From contig JBPOIZ010000066.1 in NCBI GenBank assembly GCA_052034115.1, forward strand, positions 1 through 16,367: a DNA stretch of 16,367 bases, written 5' to 3'. A program made the translations under genes and the position numbers. The DNA is from Lutibacillus sp052034115 (GTDB taxonomy: Bacteria > Actinomycetota > Actinomycetes > Actinomycetales > Dermatophilaceae). The notes beneath the pieces are model-generated. The model saw only the letters and a list, made by a program, of their open reading frames with translations, was not told the origin of the DNA and did not search any database. Of the stretch, positions 6,716 through 15,179 are shown in pieces. Positions within the stretch are counted from its first letter, which is position 1, and every line of letters starts with the position of its first letter.

Positions 6716-8227
6716 ATGGCTGACTTCGTCGGTGCCGTCGACCAGGGGACCACGTCGACCCGGTTCATGATCTTCACCCACGACGGGCGCGAAGTGGCCC
6801 GGCATCAGCTCGAGCACCAGCAGATCCTCCCCCAGGCCGGTTGGGTCGAGCACAATCCGCTGGAGATCTGGGAGCGCACGCAGACCGTCATCGGCACCGC
6901 CTTGACCACGGCCGGCTTGCACGCCGCGGACCTGTCGGCGATCGGCATCACCAACCAGCGCGAGACCACGATCGTCTGGGACCGCCGCACCGGCCGCCCC
7001 TACGCCAACGCGGTCGTCTGGCAGGACACCCGGACGGCACAGATCGCTTCGGCGCTGCATGCGGACGGCCGCGGCGAGACGATCCGCGCCAAGGCCGGCC
7101 TGCCCCCGGCCACCTACTTCTCCGGCGGCAAACTGCAGTGGCTGCTCGAGACGGTGCCGGGCCTGCGGGCCGACGCCGAAGCCGGACACGCGCTCTTCGG
7201 CACACCGGACACCTGGGTCCTGTGGAACCTCACCGGCGGGCCGAACGGTGGTATCCACGCCACCGACGTGACCAACGCCAGCCGGACGATGCTCATGGAC
7301 CTGCGCACCCTCGACTGGGACGACGAGCTCCTGGGGTTCTTCGGGGTCCCGAGGGCGATGCTGCCGGTGATCCGACCCAGCTCGGACGCCTCCTCGTATG
7401 GCGTGGCGCGCAGTTTGCCCGGCCTGTCCGCGGCCGTCCCGATCACCGGGATCCTGGGCGACCAGCAGGCCGCCACGGTGGGGCAGGTGTGCTTCTCCCC
7501 CGGCGAAGCGAAGAACACCTATGGCACGGGCAACTTCATGCTCCTCAACACCGGCACCGAGATCGTCCGCAGCACCAACGGCCTGCTGACGACGGTGGCC
7601 TACCAGCTCGGCGACCAGCCGGCGGTCTACGCCCTGGAAGGCTCGATCGCGGTCACCGGCAGCGCCGTCCAGTGGCTGCGGGACCAGCTGCGGGTCATCG
7701 CCGACGCGCGCGAGGTCGAGGACCTCGCGGGCAGCGTCCCGGACAACGGCGGCGTCTACTTCGTGCCGGCCTTCTCGGGGCTCTTCGCTCCGTATTGGCG
7801 CTCCGACGCTCGGGGGGCGATCGTGGGGCTGTCCCGGTTCAACACCAGTGGGCACCTTGCCAGGGCGACGCTGGAGGCGATCTGCTACCAGAGCAGGGAC
7901 GTCGCCGACGCGATGGTGGCCGACAGCGGCGTCGCCCTGGAGACGCTCAAGGTCGACGGGGGCGTGACCGCCAACCAGCTGTGCATGCAGATCCAGGCCG
8001 ACGTCCTCGGCGTCGAGGTCGTCAAACCCGTCGTCGCGGAGACCACCGCCCTCGGTGCGGCCTACGCGGCGGGTCTGGCAACCGGCTTCTGGAGCGGCAC
8101 CGACGACCTACGATCGAACTGGGCCGAGGACCGGCGCTGGTCGCCGACCTCGACCGCGCAGGAGCGAGCGGCTGGGTATGCCGGCTGGCGCAAGGCCGTG
8201 GAGCGGACCTTGGACTGGGTCGACTGA
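6716..8227 (+). CDS. glpK: Glycerol kinase
   Basis: This 503-aa FGGY-family kinase uses ATP to phosphorylate glycerol to sn-glycerol 3-phosphate in the cytoplasm, and its length is typical of GlpK. The N-terminal phosphate loop DQGTTSTR (about residues 9-16) follows MADFVGAV. The glycerol-contact Arg-Glu pair lies in ITNQRETT, and the catalytic Asp is the one in GILGDQQAA. Other family blocks are YGTGNFMLLNTG, PAFSGLFAPYWRSDARG and LKVDGGVTANQL. The start fits the family N-terminus; there is no clear Shine-Dalgarno, and a weak -10-like CACGCT 6 nt upstream would permit a leaderless transcript. It lies 75 bp upstream of glpD on the same strand. No glpF facilitator or glpR repressor is present in the window. 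Confidence 0.97.
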   Translation: MADFVGAVDQGTTSTRFMIFTHDGREVARHQLEHQQILPQAGWVEHNPLEIWERTQTVIGTALTTAGLHAADLSAIGITNQRETTIVWDRRTGRPYANAVVWQDTRTAQIASALHADGRGETIRAKAGLPPATYFSGGKLQWLLETVPGLRADAEAGHALFGTPDTWVLWNLTGGPNGGIHATDVTNASRTMLMDLRTLDWDDELLGFFGVPRAMLPVIRPSSDASSYGVARSLPGLSAAVPITGILGDQQAATVGQVCFSPGEAKNTYGTGNFMLLNTGTEIVRSTNGLLTTVAYQLGDQPAVYALEGSIAVTGSAVQWLRDQLRVIADAREVEDLAGSVPDNGGVYFVPAFSGLFAPYWRSDARGAIVGLSRFNTSGHLARATLEAICYQSRDVADAMVADSGVALETLKVDGGVTANQLCMQIQADVLGVEVVKPVVAETTALGAAYAAGLATGFWSGTDDLRSNWAEDRRWSPTSTAQERAAGYAGWRKAVERTLDWVD

Positions 8228-8302
8228 ACAGCAGCGCTCCGAGCAGGCACCGGCCGACATACCAGATAGACAACCGAAAAACCGACGACAAAGAAGACGA
8301 TC

Positions 8303-10015
8303 ATGACCAGCACCACCGCCCATCCACTCAGCCCTCAGAACCGGCAGGCCGCCATCGACGCCATGGCTGGTGGTCTGGAGCTCGATGTCCTCGTCGTCGG
8401 CGGCGGAGTCACCGGCACCGGCTGTGCGCTGGACGCGGTGACTCGTGGTCTGGTCACCGGCCTGGTCGAGCAACGCGACTTCGCCTCCGGCACATCCAGC
8501 CGCAGCAGCAAGCTGATCCACGGTGGGCTGCGCTACCTGGAGATGTTCGACTTCACGCTCGTAGCCGAGGCCCTCAAGGAGCGCGGGCTGCTGCTGACCC
8601 GCCTGGCTCCGCACCTGGTGCGTCCGGTGCCTTTCCTCTACCCGCTGACCAAGGCGGTCGTCGAGCGGCCGTATGTCGAGGCCGGCCTGAGCCTGTATGA
8701 CTCGCTGGCCCGCGCGGCCAAGCACTCCGCGGGCCTGCCGTGGCACAAGCACCTCACCCGTCGTCAGGCCCTGCGGATGGCCCCGGCCCTGAAGTCGTCG
8801 GCGCTGGTCGGGGCCGTCCACTACTACGACGCCAAGGTCGACGACGCCCGGCACACGATGGAACTCGCCCGGACGGCGGCCACCTACGGCGCCCACGTCG
8901 CCTCCCGGGTCGCCGTCGTGGGCTTCCTGCGCCAGGGCGAGCGGGTGACCGGCGTGCGGGCCATCGACAAGCTCAGCGGCCGAGAGATCGAGATCCACGC
9001 GCGCCAGGTCGTCAACGCGACGGGGGTCTGGACCGACGCGACGCAGGCCATGATCGGCGAGCGGGGCCAGTTCCACGTGCGGGCCAGCAAGGGCATCCAC
9101 CTCGTCGTGCCGCGAGATCGGATCCACTCGACGACCGGCATCATCTTGCGCACCGAGAAGTCGGTCCTGTTCGTCATACCGTGGGGCCGGCACTGGATCA
9201 TCGGCACGACCGACACCGAATGGCAGCACGACCTGGCCCACCCGGCCGCGACCTCGGCGGATATCGAATACCTCCTCGGCCACGTCAACACGGTGCTCGC
9301 GACCGAGCTGACCCAGGCCGACGTCGAGGGCGTGTATGCCGGCCTGCGCCCGCTGCTCGCCGGCGAGAGCGACCAGACGAGCAAGCTCTCCCGCGAGCAC
9401 GTCGTCGCGCACCCGACACCGGGGCTGGTCGTCGTGGCCGGCGGGAAGTACACGACCTACCGGGTCATGGCCAAGGACGCCATCGACGAGGCGGCCCGGG
9501 CGTTGGGCGGCGACGTGCCCGACTCGGTGACCGAAGAGGTGCCGCTCGTCGGGGCAGTTGGCTACCACGCGATGTGGAACCGGCGGCGAGCTTTGGCCAA
9601 GGAATCGGGGCTGCACGTCGAGCGCATCGAGAAGATGCTCATGCGCCACGGCGTGCTGACCTCCGAGATCCTCGGGCTGGTCCTGGCCGACCCGGCCCTC
9701 GGCGAGCCCCTGCCCGGCGGCGAGGACTACCTCAAGGCCGAGATCGTCTACGCCGCCTCGCACGAGGGTGCACTGCACCTGGACGATGTCCTGGCTCGAC
9801 GCACCCGGCTGTCCATCGAGTCCTTCGACCGGGCGATCACCGCCTCACGGCCGGCCGCCGAGCTCATCGCACCGGTCCTCGGGTGGGATGCCAGCACGGT
9901 CGACGACGAGGTGGAGCACTACCGCCAGCGCGTGGAGGCCGAACGGGTCAGCCAGACCATGCCCGACGACGCCTCGGCCGACGCCGCGCGCCTGGCCGCC
10001 CCCGACAACGGCTGA
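8303..10015 (+). CDS. glpD: Glycerol-3-phosphate dehydrogenase, FAD-dependent (aerobic)
   Basis: This 570-aa flavoprotein oxidises glycerol 3-phosphate to dihydroxyacetone phosphate and passes electrons to the membrane quinone pool. The Rossmann FAD motif VVGGGVTGTGCALDA lies at about residues 31-45. It is followed by the family signature with RDFASGTSSRSSKLIHGG and LRYLE. Later blocks include WIIGTTDTEW, VYAGLRPLLAG and GGKYTTYRVMAKDA. A helical C-terminal domain follows from about residue 430, and the last 25 residues are a variable tail. The start has only a weak purine-rich AAAGAAG upstream, in an unusually A-rich stretch. It follows glpK by 75 bp, and the two enzymes form consecutive steps of glycerol use. 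Confidence 0.96.
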   Translation: MTSTTAHPLSPQNRQAAIDAMAGGLELDVLVVGGGVTGTGCALDAVTRGLVTGLVEQRDFASGTSSRSSKLIHGGLRYLEMFDFTLVAEALKERGLLLTRLAPHLVRPVPFLYPLTKAVVERPYVEAGLSLYDSLARAAKHSAGLPWHKHLTRRQALRMAPALKSSALVGAVHYYDAKVDDARHTMELARTAATYGAHVASRVAVVGFLRQGERVTGVRAIDKLSGREIEIHARQVVNATGVWTDATQAMIGERGQFHVRASKGIHLVVPRDRIHSTTGIILRTEKSVLFVIPWGRHWIIGTTDTEWQHDLAHPAATSADIEYLLGHVNTVLATELTQADVEGVYAGLRPLLAGESDQTSKLSREHVVAHPTPGLVVVAGGKYTTYRVMAKDAIDEAARALGGDVPDSVTEEVPLVGAVGYHAMWNRRRALAKESGLHVERIEKMLMRHGVLTSEILGLVLADPALGEPLPGGEDYLKAEIVYAASHEGALHLDDVLARRTRLSIESFDRAITASRPAAELIAPVLGWDASTVDDEVEHYRQRVEAERVSQTMPDDASADAARLAAPDNG

Positions 10016-10028
10016 CGACATCGACGGC

Positions 10029-10064
10029 GAGGTCGAGTGCGACGTCGACCGAGACGTCGAGCGA
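10029..10064. repeat. Short 12-bp tandem repeat downstream of glpD
   Basis: Two adjacent units, GACGTCGACCGA (10041-10052) and GACGTCGAGCGA (10053-10064), match at 11 of 12 positions. The preceding 12 bases (10029-10040) match the second unit at 9 of 12. It lies in the 95-bp gap between glpD and the VOC gene. It is probably a slippage product, and no function is evident. Confidence 0.5.
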
Positions 10065-10098
10065 CGCGACGCGCGGTGAGGCTGTCGGACCCGGCCGG

Positions 10099-10104
10099 TA
10101 CCGT
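10099..10104 (+). promoter_or_regulatory. -10 element (TACCGT) of a likely leaderless VOC transcript
   Basis: TACCGT fits the actinobacterial TANNNT consensus and ends 6 nt before the ATG at 10111. That spacing places transcription start at the start codon. No convincing -35 box is seen, and no Shine-Dalgarno precedes the ATG. Confidence 0.45.
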
Positions 10105-10110
10105 GCCGAC

Positions 10111-10470
10111 ATGGCTATCGCGCGCTCCCCCGTCATCGTGCTCGACTGTCCCGACCCTGCCGGGCTCGGACGGTTCTACGCCGCTTTGCTGGGGTGGGAG
10201 GTGGAGCAGTCCGGCGACGACTGGTGGACGATTCGGGCCGACTACGGCGACTCGATGTGCTTCCAGCAGGTCGCCGACTACCGGCCCCCGCAGTGGCCCG
10301 GCCAGGACATTCCGCAACAGATGCACCTCGACGTGACCGTCGACGTCCTCGACGCCGCAGAGGCGGCCGTGCTCGAGTTGGGTGCAACAAAGCACGAGCA
10401 CCAGCCCGGCACGACGTTCCGGGTCTTCCTCGACCCGGCGGGTCACCCGTTCTGTCTCTGCCTGGCCTAA
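10111..10470 (+). CDS. VOC/glyoxalase-like small protein
   Basis: This 119-aa protein has the single-domain vicinal-oxygen-chelate pattern. It opens with VIVLDCPDPAGLGRFYAALL and a GW-E turn, then WWTIR, then QMHLDVTVDVLDAAEAAVLELGA, and ends with RVFLDPAGHPFCLCLA. It resembles the Glyoxalase_6 type. Some members bind metal through residues in the HLDV region, but the set here is incomplete by eye, so catalysis and substrate are unknown. The start is set by the family N-terminus and by the -10-like TACCGT 6 nt upstream. It is convergent with the deacetylase gene, with only 15 bp between their stops, and is unlikely to be part of glycerol metabolism. Confidence 0.88.
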   Translation: MAIARSPVIVLDCPDPAGLGRFYAALLGWEVEQSGDDWWTIRADYGDSMCFQQVADYRPPQWPGQDIPQQMHLDVTVDVLDAAEAAVLELGATKHEHQPGTTFRVFLDPAGHPFCLCLA

Positions 10471-10473
10471 CGC

Positions 10474-10485
10474 CCGCAGCTGCGG
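10474..10485. repeat. 12-bp perfect palindrome between convergent stops
   Basis: CCGCAGCTGCGG fills nearly all of the 15 bp between the VOC stop and the deacetylase stop. As a hairpin it would have almost no room for a loop, so it is recorded only as a palindrome. Confidence 0.55.
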
Positions 10486-11997
10486 TTAGCCGACGGTTCC
10501 CCGCGCGTAGTAGGCCTTCCCGGCCTTCGGTGGGCCGGCGAGCAGCTCGGGGACGGTGACCAGGGTCAGGCCCTTGGCGCGCAGGCCCTTGATGATGGCC
10601 GGCAGCGCCGCCACCGTCGTGGGCTGGATGTCGTGCATGAGCACGATCGAGCCTCGATGCGCTGAGCCCACGACTCGTCGGGCGACCAGGCCAGCGTCGT
10701 GGTCGCGCCAGTCGAGCGGGTCAACGTCCCACAGGACCAGCGCCGAACCGAGCCGTCGGGAACGTTTGTCGAACGAGCCGTAGGGCGGCCGCAGGAGCGT
10801 GGTCGTCACCCCGACCCTGGCCAGTTCCTCGTTCGTGAGGTCCACTTCCCGCTGCTGATCCTCGGCGCTGAGCGCGGCGAGGTCGCGGTGGCTCCACGTG
10901 TGGTTGCCGACGACATGCCCCTCGGCGACAGCCCGCCGCACCACCTGCGGCAGCGCCGTGACGTTGCGGCCGATGACGAAGAACGTCGCCCGGACCTTGG
11001 CCTTCGCCAGGATGTCGAGCACCTCCGGGGTGGTCGGCGCCGGCCCGTCGTCGAAGGTCAGAGCAACACAGGCGATGGTGCGGCAATCAACAGCCGGCCG
11101 GGGCTTCGCCGGCCCATCAGTTCCGGTCGGCGTGCCGCTCACCGAGGGCGTGGCGGAGGGTGCGACCCGCCGCGAGTAGGCTGCGCCGGAACGAACGGCG
11201 GATCGGAGGGCCTGTCCGGCCGGGCTCAACCACTGCGTGGCCACGTCATCCGGGATCCGGATCACGGCCGGCCCATCACTGGCCGCACTGGCCAGGCCGG
11301 ACGACACGGTGACGGCGAGTCCACCGACCGGGTCGATGTCGATGTCCGAGAAGAGGGCGGCCACCTGGGCCGGGTCCGACTGGACCGCGGGAAAGACGGC
11401 CCGTCCGGACCGGGCCAGAGCGTCGACCACCGTGCGCGCCACCGCCGCCCGGCCATCGACGGTGAGCAGGTCAGCACCGGTCCAGACCTCATCCTGGGCA
11501 ACGTCGGTGTAGTAGGTGCGCTGCGACTCGGCGGCGACCGATCCGCTCGACTCGAATGTCGCCACCTCGACGCCGACCACATCGCCGGCGGCCACGACGA
11601 CGTTCCACGACACGTTGAGCTCCGGCGCGACGGCAGCGCCGGGCTCGGCGGGAGCGTTCAGGCGGACGAACCGGGCTCGGGTATCCGTGACCCAATCGGT
11701 GACCACCGCGTTGAGTCGCCGAGCCCCGGGAACCAGCGGCCACCGCACCGACACCGGCCGACGCGGGTCTTCAGCCACGAGCGCTCGCACCTCAATGCCG
11801 TCAAGGATGACCCCGGAGGTGCGCTCGAGCGGCTCGACGTCGCCCAGCAGGACGGGCTGCGCGGAGGTACTGCTGGTCGGGGCCGGCACCTGGGACGGTC
11901 CAGCCGGTATGGCGGTGCAGGCTGCGAGCGCGCACGCCATACCGGCCAGAGCCGACCAACGCCGCAGCCACGGTCCGGGAACGGGCCGCCGAGTCAC
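10486..11997 (-). CDS. Lipoprotein polysaccharide deacetylase (PdaC-like: RsiV/DUF3298-like region plus NodB domain)
   Basis: This 503-aa exported protein begins with an arginine-rich lipoprotein signal ending in the lipobox LAAC (Cys 27), so it should be anchored outside the membrane. A Pro/Ser/Thr linker leads to a region (about 60-270) resembling RsiV/DUF3298, with YYTDVAQDEVWTG and WLSPAG. A second low-complexity linker precedes the NodB deacetylase domain (about 309-490). All five NodB motifs are visible: TFDDGP (314-319), HTWSH (His 366 and 370), RPPYG (403-407), DVDPLDW (424-430) and LMHD (453-456). These bind the metal and catalyse removal of acetyl groups from glycans. The architecture recalls Bacillus PdaC, so peptidoglycan is a likely substrate. 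The start is a GTG with a TAGGCT box 6 nt upstream. Confidence 0.93.
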   Translation of the reverse strand: MTRRPVPGPWLRRWSALAGMACALAACTAIPAGPSQVPAPTSSTSAQPVLLGDVEPLERTSGVILDGIEVRALVAEDPRRPVSVRWPLVPGARRLNAVVTDWVTDTRARFVRLNAPAEPGAAVAPELNVSWNVVVAAGDVVGVEVATFESSGSVAAESQRTYYTDVAQDEVWTGADLLTVDGRAAVARTVVDALARSGRAVFPAVQSDPAQVAALFSDIDIDPVGGLAVTVSSGLASAASDGPAVIRIPDDVATQWLSPAGQALRSAVRSGAAYSRRVAPSATPSVSGTPTGTDGPAKPRPAVDCRTIACVALTFDDGPAPTTPEVLDILAKAKVRATFFVIGRNVTALPQVVRRAVAEGHVVGNHTWSHRDLAALSAEDQQREVDLTNEELARVGVTTTLLRPPYGSFDKRSRRLGSALVLWDVDPLDWRDHDAGLVARRVVGSAHRGSIVLMHDIQPTTVAALPAIIKGLRAKGLTLVTVPELLAGPPKAGKAYYARGTVG

Positions 11998-12003
11998 GCC
12001 AGC

Positions 12004-12009
12004 AGCCTA
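12004..12009 (-). promoter_or_regulatory. -10 element (TAGGCT) of a likely leaderless deacetylase transcript
   Basis: Read on the minus strand, TAGGCT matches TANNNT and ends exactly 6 nt before the GTG start at 11997. No Shine-Dalgarno is present and no clear -35 hexamer was found. The rest of the 176-bp gap (11998-12173) holds a weak CGGG/CCCG inverted repeat and one copy of an 18-bp motif. Confidence 0.5.
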
Positions 12010-12079
12010 GGAAGAGAACGGGTTTCGTCCCGGCTGCCACTCCGGGCGCAGCTCAATTCGGGGAACGGAAGGCGTCTTT

Positions 12080-12097
12080 CGCCGCGCCCCCCATGGC
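12080..12097 (-). repeat. Copy 1 of a dispersed 18-bp intergenic motif
   Basis: CGCCGCGCCCCCCATGGC on the + strand matches 15821-15838 at 17 of 18 bases. It lies about 83 bp upstream of the deacetylase start. It could be a shared regulatory element or a GC-rich coincidence. Confidence 0.3.
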
Positions 12098-12173
12098 AGG
12101 GTCTGCACGTCATCACCGTGAGCACCTCGAGGTCGACGAACGCCCTGGCACGTCGCTCCCCCGCTGGCCTCCT

Positions 12174-15100
12174 TCAGTCCACCGACAGAGGGGCGGCCAA
12201 GGCACTGGCTGCCGCCCTGACGATGTCGAGCGCCAGCGATCCGGTCGGCAGGAGCTCCTCGGGATCGGCTTCAGCCTCGGGAGCCAGGTTGTTCAGAGCA
12301 CGGTGTATCGCCGGGCCGAAGGCGGTGAACCCGACGCGGTCCGAGATGGTCAACGCTGCGGTCACGGCCCGGGGACCCAGCTCAGGACGCACCAGGGTGA
12401 CGGCGAGGGCGGCCCCGAGCAGCGCCTCGGCCAGTTCGGTGTCGATCGTGGCCACCGGGCCGTCCACGAGCCCGTGGAACACTTCAAGGGCTCGGCGCCC
12501 CTGTCCGTCAGCCAACAAGGCCCAGGCCAGGTTGAAGGCATACACCCCCGTCGTCCGAATGCCGAGGAGCCCCGGAATGTCCGGCGCCACCCGCTCGAGC
12601 ACGGTGATCGCATCCCGGGGTCTGTCGATGTCGGTGAGGGCGAACGCCAGATTGCACCCCACCGCCAGCGAGGCCGACACCGAACCGACCTCGTCGAGGA
12701 TGTCCAGCGCCTCGCGAACGGCGGCGAGCGTGCCGGGAATGTCGCCGATCGACGCGCGGGTGGCCGCAGCGGCGCCGAGGGCATCGGCCAGGCGTGCGGG
12801 GGTGGCGTGGCGAGCCTCGGCGACTGCCGCGTCAGCCGATGCCACGGCCGCCTCAACCTGGCCGGTGTTGAGCTGGCTGAGGGTCAGGCCAAGCATCGCG
12901 GTGATGAGGGCCAGCCGTTCGCCGTGGGTGCGCAGGACCGGGATGGCCTGTCGGGCATCCCGCTCGGCGTGGGCCAGGTCGACGTAGAGCATCAGCGTGG
13001 AGCACTGGGCTAACACCAGCGCCCGGGATAGCTCATCGAGGCTTGGATGCTCGGCTGCCCGTCTGCTCCAGCGCACGCCCGCCTGCCAGTTGGCGAAGAG
13101 CCAGAGCCGAGACAGGGTCACCGTCAAGTCGCAGATCGCCGGCCCGTCTCCCAACGCCAGGGCGCTGCGCAACGCGGTGAGGTAGTCGTCGTAGTGATGG
13201 CGGACGTCCTCGAGCAGAGCGTCGCTGCGCGGCTGGTCGCGCCACCGCGCGGCATACCACTGGCGGTGGCGGGCGGCGGCGCGGTTGCGGCCGTTCTCGC
13301 CGAGGTCCTCACCGGCGACGGCCCGCACGGTGCGCAGGAGCCGGTACTCCGTGTGCGAGCCCCTGTCGCGTACCGGCTGGACCAGCCCTTCGCGGACCAG
13401 CCCGATCACGGTGACTTCGACGGCCTCGCCGTGGGCCAGGGCGGTGATCGCGGCGGCTGTGGGAAGGTCGAACGTGCCCACGATGACCGAGAGGTCGATG
13501 AGGGCTCGACGGGCCGTCGGGTCCAGGTTCGCCATACTCCACAGGACCGTCTCCCGCACGGAGCGGTGCCGGGCTGGGGTGCTCGGTCGATCGTCGACCA
13601 CTTCGTGGGGTCTTTCGACGAGCGTGGCCAGGTCGGGCAGCGATCGGCTTCCGGCGTGCCCGGCGACGATCTCCAGCGCCAGGGGAAGGCCGTCAAGACG
13701 CCGCGCTATCTGCGCGGCTATCGCCATGGACGCCTCATCGCGCCGCAGCGGCATGCCATGGTCGGCCAGCCGCTCGAGGAGGAGGCGGACAGCAGGGGCT
13801 CCAGCGATCGTCTCGAGGTCGGCGTCGGCGGCGGGGGTATCCAGTGGCGAGACGGGGATCAGCCGTTCACCGGGGATGTCGAGGGGTCGCCGGGAGGTCA
13901 CGATGACGCGGATGCCTGGGCAGTGGTCGAGCAGGGCACCCAGCACCTGACCGACGAGGTCGAGATGCCACTCTGCTTCGTCGACGAGCACGGTGAGCTG
14001 TGCGGTGGCGAGCGCGGTGACGAGACCGTCGAGTGTTCCCGCCACGCCGGGCGGTGTCCCGCAGGCGGTTCCGAACGCATCGACGAGGTCATCGAGAGCC
14101 GCGTCGTCCAGGCCGCACAGTTCCACCCAGGCGATGTCCTCGGCCGTGAGGACGCGGCCGACCTCTTGGAGCAGCCGGCTCTTGCCGACCCCGCCTGGCC
14201 CCACCAGGGTGAGCAGTCGGCGTCCCCCGGCGTGAGCACGCTTGATCTCGGCGAGGGTGCGCTCTTGACCGACGAGGATCGTGCGAGGGGCCGGTGGTCG
14301 AGACCGGGTTCGCGACGGGGACCGAGCCAGGGCCGCGGCGGCGGGGTCCGTCACCACCTCGTGGCGGAGCAGGCGTTCGTGCAGCGCGCTCAGGGCCGGT
14401 GCGGGCTCGATCCCCAGTTCGCGTCGGACTCGGGCCCGGAACTCGCGGTAGATCTCCAGCGCATCGGCCTGTCGACCGGCCCGGTAGCTCGCCAGCATCG
14501 CGAGTTCGTGACTGTGATCCCGAAGCGGGTTCCGAAGACACAACTCGGCGCTGATGGTGTTGGCCTCTGCGATGAGATCGGCTTCGTGGCCGTCCAGGAG
14601 GATGGCGGCCAGCTCCTCCATGGCCGAAACGCGCAGATCGTCCAGGCGAACCCGACTGGCCGCGACGACGTCGTCGCTGACGCCCTCGTACGCAAGGTCA
14701 CCCCGCCACAGGCGCAGGGCGGCCCGGTACGCCTGAATCGCCTGCTTCGGTTCGGCTCGGCTGACGTGGCTCCTGGCCCGCTCGACCGTCTCGGTGAAGT
14801 CGTCCTCGTCGAGGCTGGTGGACTCGCGTGGCACGACGTAGCCCGCGTCGTGGGTGAGGATCGCGTCCTGGCCGACCTGCCCCCGCAGCCGCGCAACCAC
14901 CGTATGCACTGCCGTCGCCGACAGGGTGTGGGCCTGATCTCCCCAGACAGCGTCGAGAAGGGTGGCCGCCGACACGGGCCGTCCCCGACGTTGGACGAGG
15001 ACCGCGAGCAGGTCTCGCGGCCGTTGACCACGAGGCGCTTGGTGGGCGCCTCCGGTCACGGTCACGAGCGGTCCCAGTACTCCGACCTGCATTTGTTCAT

Positions 15101-15179
15101 GGAACCACAGCTCCACACCCGGGCCGCTGGCTTGAGCAGTCACGCAGGTGGGCTCGTGGACCAGGTAAGGCGGGGTCAC
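12174..15179 (-). CDS. AfsR/SARP-family transcriptional regulator with NTPase domain
   Basis: Up to 1001 aa. Domains in order: an OmpR-like winged helix (about 31-118, from MQVGVLGPL to HDAGYVV); a bacterial transcriptional activator domain (about 123-275); and a STAND/NB-ARC-type NTPase with Walker A GPGGVGKS (327-334), Walker B TVLVDEAEW (396-404), VTSRRPL and GLPLALE (497-503). A long alpha-helical, TPR-like region fills the rest. Such proteins bind direct repeats in promoters and activate genes when the ATPase is switched on. The GTG at 15179 overlaps the GNAT stop (GTGA) and has GGGA about 7 nt upstream. Family homology, however, begins at Met 30 (ATG 15092), and the codons before it have lower GC3, so 15092 may be the true start. 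No target gene is evident. Confidence 0.92.
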   Translation of the reverse strand: MTPPYLVHEPTCVTAQASGPGVELWFHEQMQVGVLGPLVTVTGGAHQAPRGQRPRDLLAVLVQRRGRPVSAATLLDAVWGDQAHTLSATAVHTVVARLRGQVGQDAILTHDAGYVVPRESTSLDEDDFTETVERARSHVSRAEPKQAIQAYRAALRLWRGDLAYEGVSDDVVAASRVRLDDLRVSAMEELAAILLDGHEADLIAEANTISAELCLRNPLRDHSHELAMLASYRAGRQADALEIYREFRARVRRELGIEPAPALSALHERLLRHEVVTDPAAAALARSPSRTRSRPPAPRTILVGQERTLAEIKRAHAGGRRLLTLVGPGGVGKSRLLQEVGRVLTAEDIAWVELCGLDDAALDDLVDAFGTACGTPPGVAGTLDGLVTALATAQLTVLVDEAEWHLDLVGQVLGALLDHCPGIRVIVTSRRPLDIPGERLIPVSPLDTPAADADLETIAGAPAVRLLLERLADHGMPLRRDEASMAIAAQIARRLDGLPLALEIVAGHAGSRSLPDLATLVERPHEVVDDRPSTPARHRSVRETVLWSMANLDPTARRALIDLSVIVGTFDLPTAAAITALAHGEAVEVTVIGLVREGLVQPVRDRGSHTEYRLLRTVRAVAGEDLGENGRNRAAARHRQWYAARWRDQPRSDALLEDVRHHYDDYLTALRSALALGDGPAICDLTVTLSRLWLFANWQAGVRWSRRAAEHPSLDELSRALVLAQCSTLMLYVDLAHAERDARQAIPVLRTHGERLALITAMLGLTLSQLNTGQVEAAVASADAAVAEARHATPARLADALGAAAATRASIGDIPGTLAAVREALDILDEVGSVSASLAVGCNLAFALTDIDRPRDAITVLERVAPDIPGLLGIRTTGVYAFNLAWALLADGQGRRALEVFHGLVDGPVATIDTELAEALLGAALAVTLVRPELGPRAVTAALTISDRVGFTAFGPAIHRALNNLAPEAEADPEELLPTGSLALDIVRAAASALAAPLSVD

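Noticed and set aside
8228..8302. Internal promoter for glpD in the A-rich glpK-glpD gap
   Set aside because: ATAGAC and AGATAG do not fit TANNNT well and no -35 is apparent; read-through from glpK is sufficient.
8108..9778. 556-codon open frame antisense to glpK/glpD
   Set aside because: Antisense shadow of two well-supported genes, with no recognisable motif.
10474..10485. Palindrome as a bidirectional terminator between convergent genes
   Set aside because: The 12-bp palindrome leaves no loop and only a very short stem; no T-run on either side.
10699..12987. 762-codon open frame on the + strand opposite the deacetylase and SARP genes
   Set aside because: Spans two real minus-strand genes and the gap between them; Arg/Ser/Thr-rich with no domain.
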